64,000 nucleotides of DNA, from NCBI RefSeq assembly GCF_918797505.1, contig NC_092794.1, positions 75,181,345 through 75,245,344 of the forward strand, in the 5' to 3' direction. Shown here piece by piece: positions 22,394-34,400 of the stretch. The position numbers and the translations under genes were made by a program. Position 1 is the stretch's first letter; each line of letters begins with the position of its first letter. The notes under the pieces were generated by a model, which was not told the DNA's origin, made no database searches, and saw nothing but the letters and a program-made list of their open reading frames with translations. Source of the stretch: Bemisia tabaci. Taxonomy: Eukaryota; Arthropoda; Insecta; Hemiptera; Aleyrodidae.

Positions 22394-24154
22394 GGTGATT
22401 CGATGGACGCCATATTTTGTGTCAGAACGGCATGCGATATATCGCATCAATTGGTTCCATATTTTCAGCTACTCGTCATTTTTCTCCTATTTTGAGATCG
22501 CACTTCTGTTGTCAGGAGTCTAAAGCACTCACTTACCAATTTTAACAAAGAAATTCAACGTAATAAAGGCGTGGTTTTTTCAGAGAGAAAATATCGCATT
22601 CGAGTGCAGTTTCGATATCAGTATCGAGTGCGATGTTTTCTCTCTGAAAAAACCACGCCTTTATTACGTTGAAGAGCGACGCCAAAAACGACCGTTTTTT
22701 GGCACAATTTGGGCCAGAAGGGATTTTTCTGAAACCGGGCCCAAGCGATACCTTATGATACCCTAAAACTCTGGTAAAAATTTTAGCTTGAGTATACGCC
22801 CGGTTTTTGAGAAATGAGGGGGCAAAGTTGCCAAATCGCCATCATTCTGGACAGCATTTCTACAGCAAAAAGACGGGAAAAATGGACGAAAAAGTCAAAT
22901 ATTTGATGGGTTTCGGCTGTAAATGTTCTCATTGGGCCCCCAAGCATTTAACTGTGTTCAGTTTCAAAAATTTTGGTCGCACAGTGGTCCAAAATGGGGA
23001 GAAATCGTCGACAAATCAGGATTCTTTGTCAAATTTTTAGAAATGGAAGTAAAATTGTCGGTCTGCTGCAGTTTTCATGGCTAACAATGTTCTTATTGGT
23101 CCTCAATGTATGAAAATGTGTTCAGCTTCACAAATGTACATCGCACAGTGGTCAAAAATGGGGGAATTAGTGGACAAATTAAGATCCTCTGTCAAACTGT
23201 TGGTCCCCAGTGGAGTTTAAATCCCAGAAAAATGCATATTTTTATTTTTTTTAATTATTTATATATGTCAGACCGTGTTGTTTATAGAACGTTGTTATAG
23301 AATAGACTTTGTAGCATTATTTCAATAAAATATGCAAACTTTCAGAAATTTAAAAAAAAGAAAGAAAAGTGGAGAGAAAAAATGTAAAAAAGATTTAAAT
23401 AGTGAAAAAAAGAATTTAAAGAATTTTTCTGGGATCTAAAGTCTACTGGGAACCAATAGTCGTACATCATTTTTAAAAAGTTAGGCAGAAGATCTTAATT
23501 TGTCCACTAATTTCCCATTTTGGACCATTGTGCGATGAAAATTTGATAAACTGAACCCAATCGAATGCATTGAAGACCGATAAGAACATTGTTCCCCATG
23601 ATATCTGCAGGAGACCAACAATTTTACTTCCATTCTTAAAAAGTTTGACAAAGAATCCTTATCTGTCCACGATTTCTCCCCATTTTAGACCACTGTACGT
23701 CCAAAATTTTTCAAACTGAAGACAATCACATGCACGGGGGCTCAATAAGAACATTTACAGCCCAAACCCATCAATGGTGTAACTTTTTCGTCCATTTTTC
23801 CCGTCTTTTTGCTGTAAAAATGCTGTCCAGAATGATGGCGATTTGGCAACTTTGCCCCCCCCCATTTCTCAAAAACGGTGCGTATACTCAAGCTAAAATT
23901 TTTACCAGAGTTTTAGGGTATCATAAGGTATCGTTTGGGCCCGGTTTCAGAAAAATCCCTTCTGGCCCAAATTGTGCCATTCTTGGCGTCGCTCTTTCTT
24001 TGTTAAAATTGGTAAGTGAGTGCTTTAGACTCCTGACAACAGAAGTGCGATCTCAAAATAGGAGAAAAATGACGAGTAGCTGAAAATATGGAACCAATTG
24101 ATGCGATATATCGCATGCCGTTCTGACACAAAATATGGCGTCCATCGAATCACC
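22394..24154. mobile_element. 1.76-kb foldback element flanked by TTAA
   Basis: The ends read GGTGATTCGATGGACGCCAT inward on both sides. TTAA lies at 22390-22393 and 24155-24158. The arms extend to about 23245 and from about 23418, so only some 170 bp is unpaired. Each arm contains an internal direct duplication of about 170-190 bp (units carrying GTTCTTATTGG and CGCACAGTGGTC). TTAA targets are typical of piggyBac and Kolobok elements; no transposase is present. Confidence 0.88.
22555..22672. mobile_element. nested palindromic insertion in the left arm
   Basis: A 118-bp palindrome with ends ATTCAACGTAATAAAGGCGT and the complement. The matching place in the right arm (about 23990-24005) lacks it and reads straight through, which gives a natural empty site and shows it arrived after the foldback element formed. 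Confidence 0.8.
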
Positions 24155-24534
24155 TTAATGCTACGTCCTACAGCGTCCAGCCCACCTACAAACTAGGGGC
24201 CTCAAAGAGGCTCATCGATGGAACTGTTGACTGTTGCCTTTCAAAGATCGTCGGGCCGACGATCTTTAAGGGTAACCGATGTGTTCGGGATACATCACAG
24301 ATCAGATCTTGAAATTTTCAAGGCATTCCGTGCAGAAATGGCTGAGAAATAGAAGAATTAGTGCCAGTTTGAGAGCCCCAGTTTGTACGTGGGCTGGACG
24401 CTTACGTCACAATGGGTGCTCCCTTATAAGCCCTTTGTATGGCATCTCCTTTCCGTAAAGCTCCGCGCGCGGTGTGAACAATCTTGAGCGCGGCCAACTT
24501 TTTTGTGCGCGTGAGTATATTTTTCGCGCGTGCA

Positions 24535-25119
24535 GAGCTATGGAACGTCGTTAGTGTCAAACCCCTTTTCTTGCGCGCGCGGAATTTTTTTTCGGCGCGC
24601 GGAAAGTAAAAACCCGTTTTCGATGAAAATCTCTGAATTTCCGGATTCCGCGCCGGTTTTCGATATATTTGCGCCGTTTGTGTCAAAACTATTTTTATCG
24701 GCGCGCCGCTTCAAATCTGTTCCGCGCGCGGAATTTTCGATATATCGATTCCTGCTCGCCGTTTGTGTCAAAACTATTTTTTCCGGCGCGGCACTCCAAA
24801 TCTGTTCCGCGCGCAGAATTTTCGATACATCGATAAAGTGGCGCGCGGGATTATTTTCTGGTGCAGCGCCGGAAAAAACAGTTTTGACACGATCGGCGAG
24901 CAGGAATCGATATATCGAAAATCCTGCGCGCGGAACAGATTTGAAGCGGCGCGCCGACAAAAATAAGTTTTGACACAAACGGCGCAAATATATCGAAAAC
25001 CGGCGCGGAATCCGGAAATTCAGAGATTTTCATCGAAAACGGGTTTTTTCTTTCCGCGCGCCAGAAAAAATTCCGCGCGCGCAAGAAAAGGGTTTTGACA
25101 CTAACGGCGTTCCATAGTA
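24535..25119. mobile_element. GC-rich palindromic element (TATGGAACG ends)
   Basis: About 580 bp, arms of about 290 bp. It is dominated by GCGCGCGG/CCGCGCGC words and the sequences GTGTCAAAAC and GATATATCGA. The ends are TATGGAACG(T/G)CGTTAGTG. The sequence inside each arm is itself repetitive (three related sub-blocks). Possible TA target at both ends. Confidence 0.8.
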
Positions 25120-25907
25120 TTGTCCTGCCCCCAAAATTAACGGCATTACCTCCACAAGACTCCCCTGCGATATATCGAATCGATTGTGGCAATGTGACCC
25201 AAGAGGGGTTGCGGCCAGAAGCCGACAGAGAGCGCTGAAACTCATACAATGTTGCCAGTCTGTGGTGTATGATGTGTTGCTTGTTAAACGAAATGAAGGC
25301 GGGAGACCTATCGGCAAATGCCCGTTCTTCTCAACAAGCCAGTTGGACGGTGGATTGATCGCAATGAAAATTGATGGCGATACATACTGTTCAAAACAAA
25401 TAGCTTTCTCGACTGACCCCTTTAGTCCACATAACTCTGCCGAAACGACCCCGAACTGTGTTGCTTTTCTTATGTGCGTCGCTTCGTTGATCTTAGTTTG
25501 ATTTTCTCGGACCGATAATGGCCCAGCCCATATATGAAGGATATCAATGAAATTAAGCGATTTATCTCTTAAGCGACATTTGGACTCACTTAATGAATGT
25601 TCAATGATACTACAGAACATGGATGATCGGATGGTAATGCCGAGATTGTGGCAGTTGGTCGATCAGTCCGTCGACAGCAAAATATATTCCCCTGCTCTCT
25701 GCTCTCATCAGCCGGTAAAAAAACGATGGCGTTACGTCCCCCTGCGGTTTTGGGCGTTGGGCGCAGAGATGTTAAAATTCATGAGGTCTTTTTTTTTTTT
25801 TTTTACCACTTCAAATAGTGCACAAGGGCCAATCCTTGCCCTTTATCCCGTCCCCCTCCAACCCCTCAACCAGTCCCAGGCAACAATTATTGTTTGAGAC
25901 CATCATA
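25120..25907. other. intergenic, unrecognised open frame
   Basis: A minus-strand frame is open from about 25620 to 25030, but its last part lies in the palindromic element and it resembles no family I know. A T-run lies at about 25790-25804. I do not call a gene. Confidence 0.4.
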
Positions 25908-25990
25908 CTCGGATCGTCTGGCCGGGAATCGTACCCGGGACCTCCCGATCATAGAGCTGGCGCTACAACCATTACACCATACTGCCGTGC
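25908..25990 (-). repeat. tRNA-like SINE head
   Basis: On the minus strand an A-box-like stretch ATGGTGTAATGGTTGTAGCG is followed about 40 bp later by a B-box variant GGTACGATTCC inside a CCGGG/CCCGG stem. The cloverleaf is incomplete at the acceptor stem. It abuts an inverted-repeat MITE. Confidence 0.55.
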
Positions 25991-26233
25991 AAAGGAAAAA
26001 CGCCGTATGAACCTTCAGGCGTTGCCACATTTCCTTTGAAAAACACGAATTTCCTGGTAAACTCATGAATATTTTCCCTCCACTTTTTCAGATAATTTCG
26101 CTCGTAATTCCACCGAAAAGTCCTGAAAATTTCAAGGGAAAATATTCATAAATTTCCTCAAAAATTAACATTGTATCGAAGGAAATTTGGCAACCCTTGA
26201 ATGTTCATACGGCGTTTTTCCTTAGCACGGCAG
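25983..26233. mobile_element. inverted-repeat MITE (CTGCCGTGC ends)
   Basis: CTGCCGTGCAAAGGAAAAAC, followed by GCCGTATGAAC, at the left is mirrored by the complement at the right. The pairing runs inward through GTTGCCA...TTTCCTT. No TSD seen. Confidence 0.78.
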
Positions 26234-28429
26234 CTTAGGAGGCCGACTATTTCGAAATTTCATTCAAAATTCATTACTTAGAGAATACTAATTCGAGGAA
26301 GGGGATCATACAAAACGTTAGGTTTTTTTTCGTCTTCTTTTTTGAGTAGTGCAGTATGTTACACAGGTGGGTTATATGAAGATGAGGGAGAAAGAAAAAA
26401 ATCTGAATTTCAGAATTACGTATTTTATAGCTCTTCTAAGCACCCACCCACCCACACACACTTTTTTTGAGGCGAACGTGCGGCGTTCGTCTTAGAAATT
26501 CACATGAAGTATCAAATTTGCAATGCGGCACGGAAGAAAATGAAATTGCTGATTCAACAATTTTGTGGTTAAAAGAGGTGTTCGACGTGTTTCATTGTAA
26601 ATTTTACAATTAAAAAATGCTAATGCAACCACCCCCGTAGCTCAATTAGCTTTCCATTATTGAAAATGGATATTATTGGGGGGCATATAAGTGCAGTTTT
26701 TGCTATTCCGAGAAATGCGTGTTTAAAGTTTCGAAATTACATGGATCCATATGGCGGAGAGAAAGCTCAAACTGACTCTTTCATGCTTTAAAATTGGAAA
26801 TTTGGAACGAGTTTTCCACAGAATATGCATTAAGACTAATTTTACTTAATATCATTAATATCTTAAATTTTTCAAAAACTGCATTTATGCGCCTTGTCCT
26901 CCAAACCCCTCATTTGGAACAAGTCGGACAGTTTGTAGGTAAGTACAAAACTGTTAAATCAGCAATTTAATTTTTTCGGTGGATATTCACAGCATTTTAA
27001 CTCACTTTTTACGGGTTGGTTCCGCAGCCTGTAACAAATCACGCCGACGATTTGCAAGTTCAACTAACAATGTTTTTTTTCCAACGAAGTTCATCTCATA
27101 AAAAATTCAAAATTTAATTTTTATTTTTTTTGGTTGGTTCAGAAGTAGCCTCATTCATTCGCATAAGTTAGCATAAGTTTCATAAGTTTTACGTGAAATT
27201 GCCACAATATCTCCCTTGAAATTTTCCGTCACTCTGCGGAGCTCTTGTATATGATACCTAATTTATTAACCAACTATTCCTATTTTTTTTTTCAAATTTT
27301 TCGCGAATTGCTGATTTTTTTCCGTAAGGAAGAAATCAACTTTCAAAAAAAGCTCTAATCAGGCTGCAATGATGGTATAGTTCTTAGGGCTTCTATAGGG
27401 GAGAGTTTACCTCTAACTACTCTTACTCTATGCTGCTATCTATATATATTCTATTATCTCCTTGTAAAAGAAGAAAGTGAGGTTATGTTTATATTAACTG
27501 ATGAGAACTCACCGTAAGTAAATATATGTACTTGGTGAATTACGTCTTTTACTAATCCCTTGTCGACTATCCTCTGGGTTACGTGTGACTTTTCCACCTC
27601 TGTTACCCAGCGCGGGTCTTGAGGACTCTTGAAGACCCACTCTTCTTGAAGACTTTACTTTACAACTCTTAAATCAAGATCTATGCGGGGTATATATTTC
27701 AGAGTCAAATACTGATTAACTGCCACATCATACAATTTCACGGTTATAACAATCTTTTTTAGTTTTGAAATTTTCAAGTAAGTCACTGGAACATCTGAAA
27801 GGATTCTAAAAAAGGTAGATCATTGGCTGAAAATGCAGAATTGGTTCTCTTTGACAGAAAACTTGCGCTCTAAGATGTGCTGATAGGTGGAAGGCTGGTA
27901 CATGACTTACTTTAAGCCAGAATTGACAAACCTTCATGCAAATGTACTTCTCCTTCGATGCTTAGACGGACTATCGACGTGCTTTTCCACAACATTGTCG
28001 AACATTAATTAATGGAGCCCATTAATTTTTTAAACACTAAGAGTTGTGGAAGAGCATGGTGACATCCTGGATGAACTAACTCGGAGAGAATAAACTGGAT
28101 TGTTTCAATTGTTTCATAGCCGCAAGAGAGATGCTGTGTTCTTCAGCTGCAAAATATTATTTTGCGTACACTGAAGTAGAGAAATTTCAACTGGAGAGAA
28201 CTTAGGTATGATTAGACTTTCCACAGGGGGCAGACTTAGCAAGCGATCTGCATAGCTAGGGAACACGGCAGCCTTGTGATTTCGGAGCGGAGACGCCAAA
28301 ACATAAAATTTAGAAAAGAGTAACAACTGAAGTAACCATTTTTATTCTTCATCTGCCTTCATAAGGGTGCGGTTATGTAGTAGAGGAAACAAACTGATGA
28401 CAATTATTGCATCAATACGATAAGCGCTA
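26234..28429. other. intergenic, mostly unassigned
   Basis: AT-rich. It contains one recognisable short element (26676-26918), CCCACCCACCCACACACAC-type simple sequence (about 26443-26461) and T-runs. Frames such as 28326-28114 (minus) have no family resemblance. Confidence 0.5.
26676..26918. mobile_element. inverted-repeat element (GAGGGG ends), copy 2
   Basis: The right end CTGCATTTATGCGCCTTGTC...CCCCTC matches the right end of 7652-8301. The left end GGGGGGCATATAAGTGCAGT is its complement with about 15 bp missing. Confidence 0.6.
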
Positions 28430-28437
28430 GTTAAAAG

Positions 28438-28749
28438 TAGAGTCCCTTTATACTGAGAGTCAAGACAATTTGAATCCATTTCTGATTGGTTCCCGTATTT
28501 TAGGCCTCCACAGTGTCACAAACGGGAATAAAGATTACATTTTCACCAATTGCAAAGATTATAATCTGGAATGGACCAGGGAATTACGGGTTCGGCAAGG
28601 AACAAACGGAATGAGAGGAGGAACGGAGAAAGGCATTTGAGAATGGGCCGATCAAAGATTACGAAAAACGTTCAATTTCTGTAATCTTTATTCCCGTTTG
28701 TGACATCCATGAGCTGAATTGTCTTGACTCTCAGTATAAAGGGACTCTA
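28438..28749. mobile_element. hAT-type MITE, TAGAGTCCC family, copy 1 (8-bp TSD)
   Basis: 312 bp, ends TAGAGTCCCTTTATACTGAG and complement. GTTAAAAG is present on both sides (28430-28437, 28750-28757). The 8-bp TSD fits hAT. Confidence 0.92.
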
Positions 28750-28848
28750 GTTAAAAGCAAGCAATGTGGTTACACTTTTTCACGAATCTAATCACATCAC
28801 CAATACTAAATTACAAGTCTCCCGATCCACGAGTACTAGGGGAAAAGT

Positions 28849-29300
28849 TAGAGTCCCTTTATACCCAGAGTTACGACAACTCACTTTTGGTAGGGCCAGG
28901 GTTGGGCTGAAAGTGGCCTAAAAAAAATCCAATTCTGATTGGTTCTCGCTCATGGAGGCCGAAACGAGTGCACCGAGATGGCGGTACCTCGTATGTGAAC
29001 AAGAATAATGAAAATATTACCTATACCTAATTGTGGTTTATCAAGAGTAAATTGTTATTGCCATCGGTCCAAAATGAAAATAGATTAAGAAATTATTCAC
29101 AAACCAATCTCATTTTCTTTTTAATTGATCAATTTGTTGATGTTGTTGTTTCTGTGTGACAGACATCGCAGGATTCCTGATCCTTATCCCCCAATATCGT
29201 TCGTTTGGGTGCACTCGTTTCGGCCTCCATGGCCAGCCAAGGCCGGCTGTCAGTCAGCTGATAATCGAGTTGTCGTAACTCTGGGTATAAAGGGACTCTA
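28849..29300. mobile_element. hAT-type MITE, TAGAGTCCC family, copy 2 (8-bp TSD)
   Basis: 452 bp, ends TAGAGTCCCTTTATACCCAG and complement. GGAAAAGT is present on both sides (28841-28848, 29301-29308). The interior differs from copy 1 but is nearly identical to copy 3. Confidence 0.92.
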
Positions 29301-29435
29301 GGAAAAGTCTATGAGATACTAATTGATAATTTCACTTAATGGATTCTAACCTCCTCTAACTCTTAATTCACGCTCATGATCATGTTTCGAGAGTTATCAG
29401 CGATTATCAGATTGTCTCACAATTTCACACTGACT

Positions 29436-29873
29436 ATTATACCCAGAGTTACGACAACTCACTTTTGGTTGGGCCAGGGTTGGGCTGAAAGTGGCCTAAA
29501 AAAAAATCCAATTCTGATTGGTTCTCGCTCATGGAGGCCGAAACGAGTGCACCAAGATGGCGGTACCTCGTATGTGAACAAGAATAATGAAAATATTACC
29601 TAATTGTGGTTTATCAAGAGTAAATTGTTATTTCCATCGGTCCAAAATGAAAATAGATCAAGAAATTATTCACAAACCAATCTCATTTTCTTTTTAACTG
29701 ATCAATTTATTGATGTTGTTGTTTTTGTGTGACAGACATCGCAGGATTCCTGATCCTTATCCCTCAATATCGTTCGTTTGGGTGCACTCGTTTCGGCTTC
29801 CATGGCCAGCCAAGGCCGGCTGTCAGTCAGCTGATAATCGAGTTGTCGTAACTCTGGGTATAAAGGGACTCTA
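29436..29873. mobile_element. TAGAGTCCC family, copy 3, left end truncated
   Basis: Nearly identical to copy 2, except that the first 10-11 bases are missing on the left (it starts TTATACCCAGAG) and a small deletion is present near 29600. The right end is intact. Confidence 0.88.
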
Positions 29874-30984
29874 GTCAGAAACACCTATAAAGAAATCTCA
29901 TGCTTACTTTTTGGTTTGGCAACATCGTAAAATTCGAGACAGCCTTACATCTCGAAACATCGACCGATCGATTTGGGCACAATGCCAAAGTTTCGATCTC
30001 TCGCTCGACCATGTTGGATTTTTGGAGGTAATGCCGTTGTAGGTAATGTCCCGCCCCCCCCAATTGAGCGTCTGATAGACCGTAATCGATAACGGTTCGA
30101 TGTATCGTTTGGTTCAAGACAATAGAACATAACCTCAAACCGATGGAAAAGCTGAAAATGAGAAATTTCCTGACAATTCACTTTGAATTGGCATTTGGTA
30201 CTCAAAAGAATAAAAAATATGTTTTAAAAGACCCGTTCTCTCAGATTTCTGAATTTACTTTTGAGGCTATGTTTATGTTTTGAACTGAACCAATCGATAT
30301 CGATACAATCTCAGCCGTTTGATGTATCGAATTTCAACAATTTCAACCGTTCGTTACAAAGACATGAAGACGGAGCACTAAAAGCAAAAAATGAAGCTTC
30401 TAGAGCTTCTTTTCAATCACCTCTACTATTGGCTAGAGGATTGGCGGCGAAATCGGGACAAGTTTGAATTCAAATGTAGGGCGGGAACTAATAAATAAAA
30501 TTGCGGAAACAAAGTATTTTAGGTTGATTTTTGCCCAAATTCAGGTACACACTCATATTTTTTTAACTTTAGGTTAGTTTCGGTCCGTCGTCGACCGATT
30601 AATTTCATTTGGGAGTAACGTAGATCTAGAACTGTAACGGCCTGTTTGAACCTGCAGAACCACCATAAGCAGAAGAAAAACTAACTTTATCTGAGATTAC
30701 TGCCTGTTACCGAGCAAAAGTAGGTGTAATATATTAGGACGCAGACCGAACTTTCTTAATATAATCGTTTTAAGCATTTAAAACACGTTTCGAAGAAGAA
30801 ATAAGGAAAATCAAGAGGACAAGTTCAAATCAAATTTCCGTTTGCCGCCATGGATTCCCGCGCTCATTTACACACTCACACAAATGCGCAGCGCCGAACC
30901 TAGCTTCACTTTTTCCCCGTGCTTTTAGATACGAGCACTCCGTCTTTATGTCTTTGGTTCGTTACCGGCCGTTATAATCTCAAT
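29874..30984. other. intergenic, no feature recognised
   Basis: Contains repeated CGATA/TATCG words (30080-30330) and nothing I can name. Confidence 0.5.
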
Positions 30985-30993
30985 GTGTCAATC

Positions 30994-31196
30994 CAAGGCG
31001 GATAAAGAATGGTGGTCGCATTTCGTACCCTCTGGACGTCACACGGTATCGGGTACATCGGGTACATGAGCTGGCCGAGGCCGGGGGGGCCGACTCAACC
31101 TCGGATTGCACGGCATAACCCGTACCCTTCTGACGTCACAACGCTTCAAGATGGCAGCCAAAATCGAAATGCGACCACCATTCTTTATCCGCCTTG
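30994..31196. mobile_element. Mutator-like MITE in the anillin upstream region (9-bp TSD)
   Basis: 203 bp with terminal inverted repeats of about 32 bp, CAAGGCGGATAAAGAATGGT and complement. GTGTCAATC is present on both sides (30985-30993, 31197-31205). A 9-bp TSD is characteristic of Mutator-like elements. It ends 193 bp before the anillin start codon. Confidence 0.9.
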
Positions 31197-31388
31197 GTGT
31201 CAATCATTGACTTATAACACGATTGTATTATACGTTATACGTCAACGGTTACAATTCGAAGGTTCTCAGATCTCAGATTGATTACAGACTGTTTTTAATT
31301 AGTGTTAATGCCAAAGGCAAACATAATTTATCCATATCCGCTTTTCCAGGCACACTTATCTTAATTTTGTGAATCAAATTTCTTCACA
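31197..31388 (+). promoter_or_regulatory. anillin promoter/5' UTR interval
   Basis: 192 bp between the MITE and the ATG. No TATA box stands out. The transcription start may lie here or upstream of the insertion. Inferred only from position. Confidence 0.4.
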
Positions 31389-31406
31389 ATGGATTCATTC
31401 ACTGAG
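31389..31406 (+). CDS. anillin exon 1, six codons (MDSFTE)
   Basis: ATG GAT TCA TTC ACT GAG followed by donor GTCTGT. The conserved MDPFTE-type start of anillin makes this assignment firm despite the size. It joins phase 0 to CGG at 32715. Confidence 0.88.
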
Positions 31407-34400
31407 GTCTGTATTCGTTTTCTCCATCTCTTATTCAAAACCCCTCCAAACTACTCAGGGGGTAAGGAACAAGTCTAAACATTTGTGCTTTTTAGAAATC
31501 ATTTAAACAAAAGATTTCCATGCTTAAACACCATAACCTCACTCTTGATACTACGACAAATCTGTCTTGATCGGTCAAGAGCTGGATCATTGAATGTACG
31601 TCGATGGGATGAGACAAAACACAGACCTATTTTAACCATACAAATTGTATTATGATGTCGTATCGTGCTGCTTTAAATTTTCCCTAATCAGCTCGCAGGT
31701 TCTAGTACTGTTCCTTGGGTTGTCGTACCATATCAGTCATTACTCAAAGATTATTTTTCAGGAATCAAATTTTGTGGTTCATTGCAAGAGACCCATATAT
31801 GTTGTTGCACTTATTACACCACTCCTGATGAAGAAATTTTCAGACAAGTGGTAGGTGACCCCTTTCCCTCTCCTACCATTTTTACTATCGAGCCTCTTTT
31901 AGGTCTGGTACATAATTGGACCGCTACATTTTTGGCTGCGGTTCCATACGAATCGGCAGCTGGTACAGAGAGACTAATAAAGGTTGAAGGTAGGAGAGGG
32001 CATGAATTCACATAAGTGGTAGATAGTACTGTCTATCGGAGACGTTAAGAAAATCCAAAGAAACGAACACACATGGAGAATCTACCCATCCCCCTATTCT
32101 ACAATCCCCTATTCTATCTCCCTATTGATACAAAGAATTGAAGCTGGCATCCATGTGAAATGAAGATAGTCTGCCCAAATTTTGGCATGGAAAGTAAAAG
32201 TAAGAATCAAGCTGGCGGATCTTCTGTCTCAGTCTGAAAGTGCGTAAACTTATTTGGTGTGAATTCCAATTACTTGTACTGAACTTCACCGAACCAAATT
32301 GAACGTTGAAAACATAACTGCAGAGCTCCTCAACAGAAAATCCACAAGAATAACCATCATTACACAGGGGATGACTGGATAAGATGTCAATTCTGTCAGT
32401 AGGGAACTGCTTTTGCTCCTAGTCAACCTCCTGACACAGTTGTACTTACATCCTCTTAAACTGAATACCTAAAAAAAACTGAAAGCAGGTGGCAAGTAAC
32501 CGCATATCATAGCGGCCAAACAGAGTGGAGTTTAAAGGTGCAACTTTCAGTACTGTTCATCAGGTGCTTTGAGCTTTCAATTTTAAGCTCTACTTGTTTT
32601 TTTGGTTTTCGTCCCCTTTAGTCACAACATATTATCTATCTGTAATCAATTTAAATGGTTTTTTAAAGAGTTGCTTCAGTTTTTCACTTTTGTTTTTTCC
32701 CCCCCATTTTTTAGCGGATGATGGAACGGGCTAAAGCACGAAAGGATCGCCTCAAAAATCAATTGAAAATCACAGACGGTCTGAGAATCGGCATCCAGCC
32801 AAATGTCTCACCGTTGAAGGAACCAAACTTCACAAATGCTGTTGACTCAGAACCTTGTACAAGGAAGTTTATGAATGACACTAAATCTCCACATTATGTG
32901 CATTCACATGATACCTCATCAAGTTCAGATGCAGCGGTTGATGGAGTAGATGAAAACGCACCATTTTTAGGCAGCAAAAAAACTGAAGAAAGTTCATCCT
33001 TGTCAACAGGAGTAAATTTAGTTTCATCAAAAAATCGATTGAAGGAACGATCACCATTCAGAGCACAAGTGGATTTTACTGCAACTGATATTCAGAAACC
33101 TGATTCAAAGTATTTTTTCAGCAGACAAGGAGGAAAGTCCACTTTTAATGTCGATGTCAGTGTACAATCTCCTCAAAAAACTTCTGCTCTTTCCTCTGAT
33201 ATGACAGCTGCAGATCCTGAGACACATTGTAAGTAGCTTTCATCTGTTCGTGCAATTCCTTCATATTTGTCTGTAATTAGTTAACAATCAACATTGAAAT
33301 TGCAAAAATGCGTATCCCAATTTGTAATGCTTCAGACTTCCTGCGATAATTTATTTTCCAAATTTGAAAATAAGCACTCAGCGGACTACAGCGAAAACTT
33401 CCCCAAATTTTCTTCTTGGAGTGAGGAATACTCTGTGAAAACTAGCAATAGTGCTGCATTGTTCTACTTTGACAAGATAAAATGGGAGCAGAGATTTTAA
33501 AAGACCAAAATGAGATGCATGTTTTTGCAGCTTCACCATCGCAATGTGTCTAAACATTATTATCCGTAACCTTTCGCAAAATTAGCACATATTTGAGCTT
33601 TCTGTCTTGAAAAATATATGGCTGCAACGTTGTAATTTGATGCAAATGAGTCTCTCCTGCGGGCCGATTATTGAAAGTTTAAAGCAGCCCGATAAGACAT
33701 CGAATTGCGATATATTGCATGGTTAAGATAGGGCTATGTCTTGTCGTATCGGGCTGACATAGTTTCAATAATCGGGCCGCTGTTGAATGAGGCTTCATTC
33801 AGTCATGGTTTCCTCTAAGTGAGGAGTTGAAAAGTGCAAAACTTACTAATGCAAATCAAGAATTTCCTAGGATTTGTCTTCCTTTTTCAATCTGAATTTT
33901 AAATAGTTATACAGGGACAGAGAGCTGGAGAATTAGCATTTATTGTGTATTTCATTCGGTACTGAACTGCTTATCCCCAGGATTCAAGGAAAAGTGAAGA
34001 AACATGTCGACCATGTTTGTTTTTTGAGTAATGTTTTAGAAAGCAGGTAATCGGTACTGCTCCGAATGTGAGCGTGTTACATGAATGATCAGGTTAATGA
34101 CACTTGTGCAGTCCCGGGTCAGCAAATGTTCAGGCTTTAATCTCCTTTTGTGAACTGTATGAAAGATGCTGTCTAATAATAATTCAAAGAGTTGAAAATG
34201 TAATATAGTAAGGCGCAAAAATGATGAGGTTGTGACAAGAGATATTGTAAGTAAATGGAAAGTCTAGGAATTTGAATGTGATCACGAATGCGGTAAACAT
34301 TAAAACTAATGTTGGTAATGCTTTACATTGCTATTATTGTTAATTGTCTCTTTGACAGTCTGAACTCTACTATTTTCACGTCTATCAGTGGACTGTGAGC

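Noticed and set aside
24538..25249. Long open frames on both strands around the GC-rich palindrome
   Set aside because: They are mirror images produced by the palindrome and its high GC content, with repeated peptide strings.
25030..25620. 196-residue minus-strand frame
   Set aside because: No recognisable domain. It runs into the palindromic element, and there are no splice or promoter cues. Kept only as a note under the intergenic feature.
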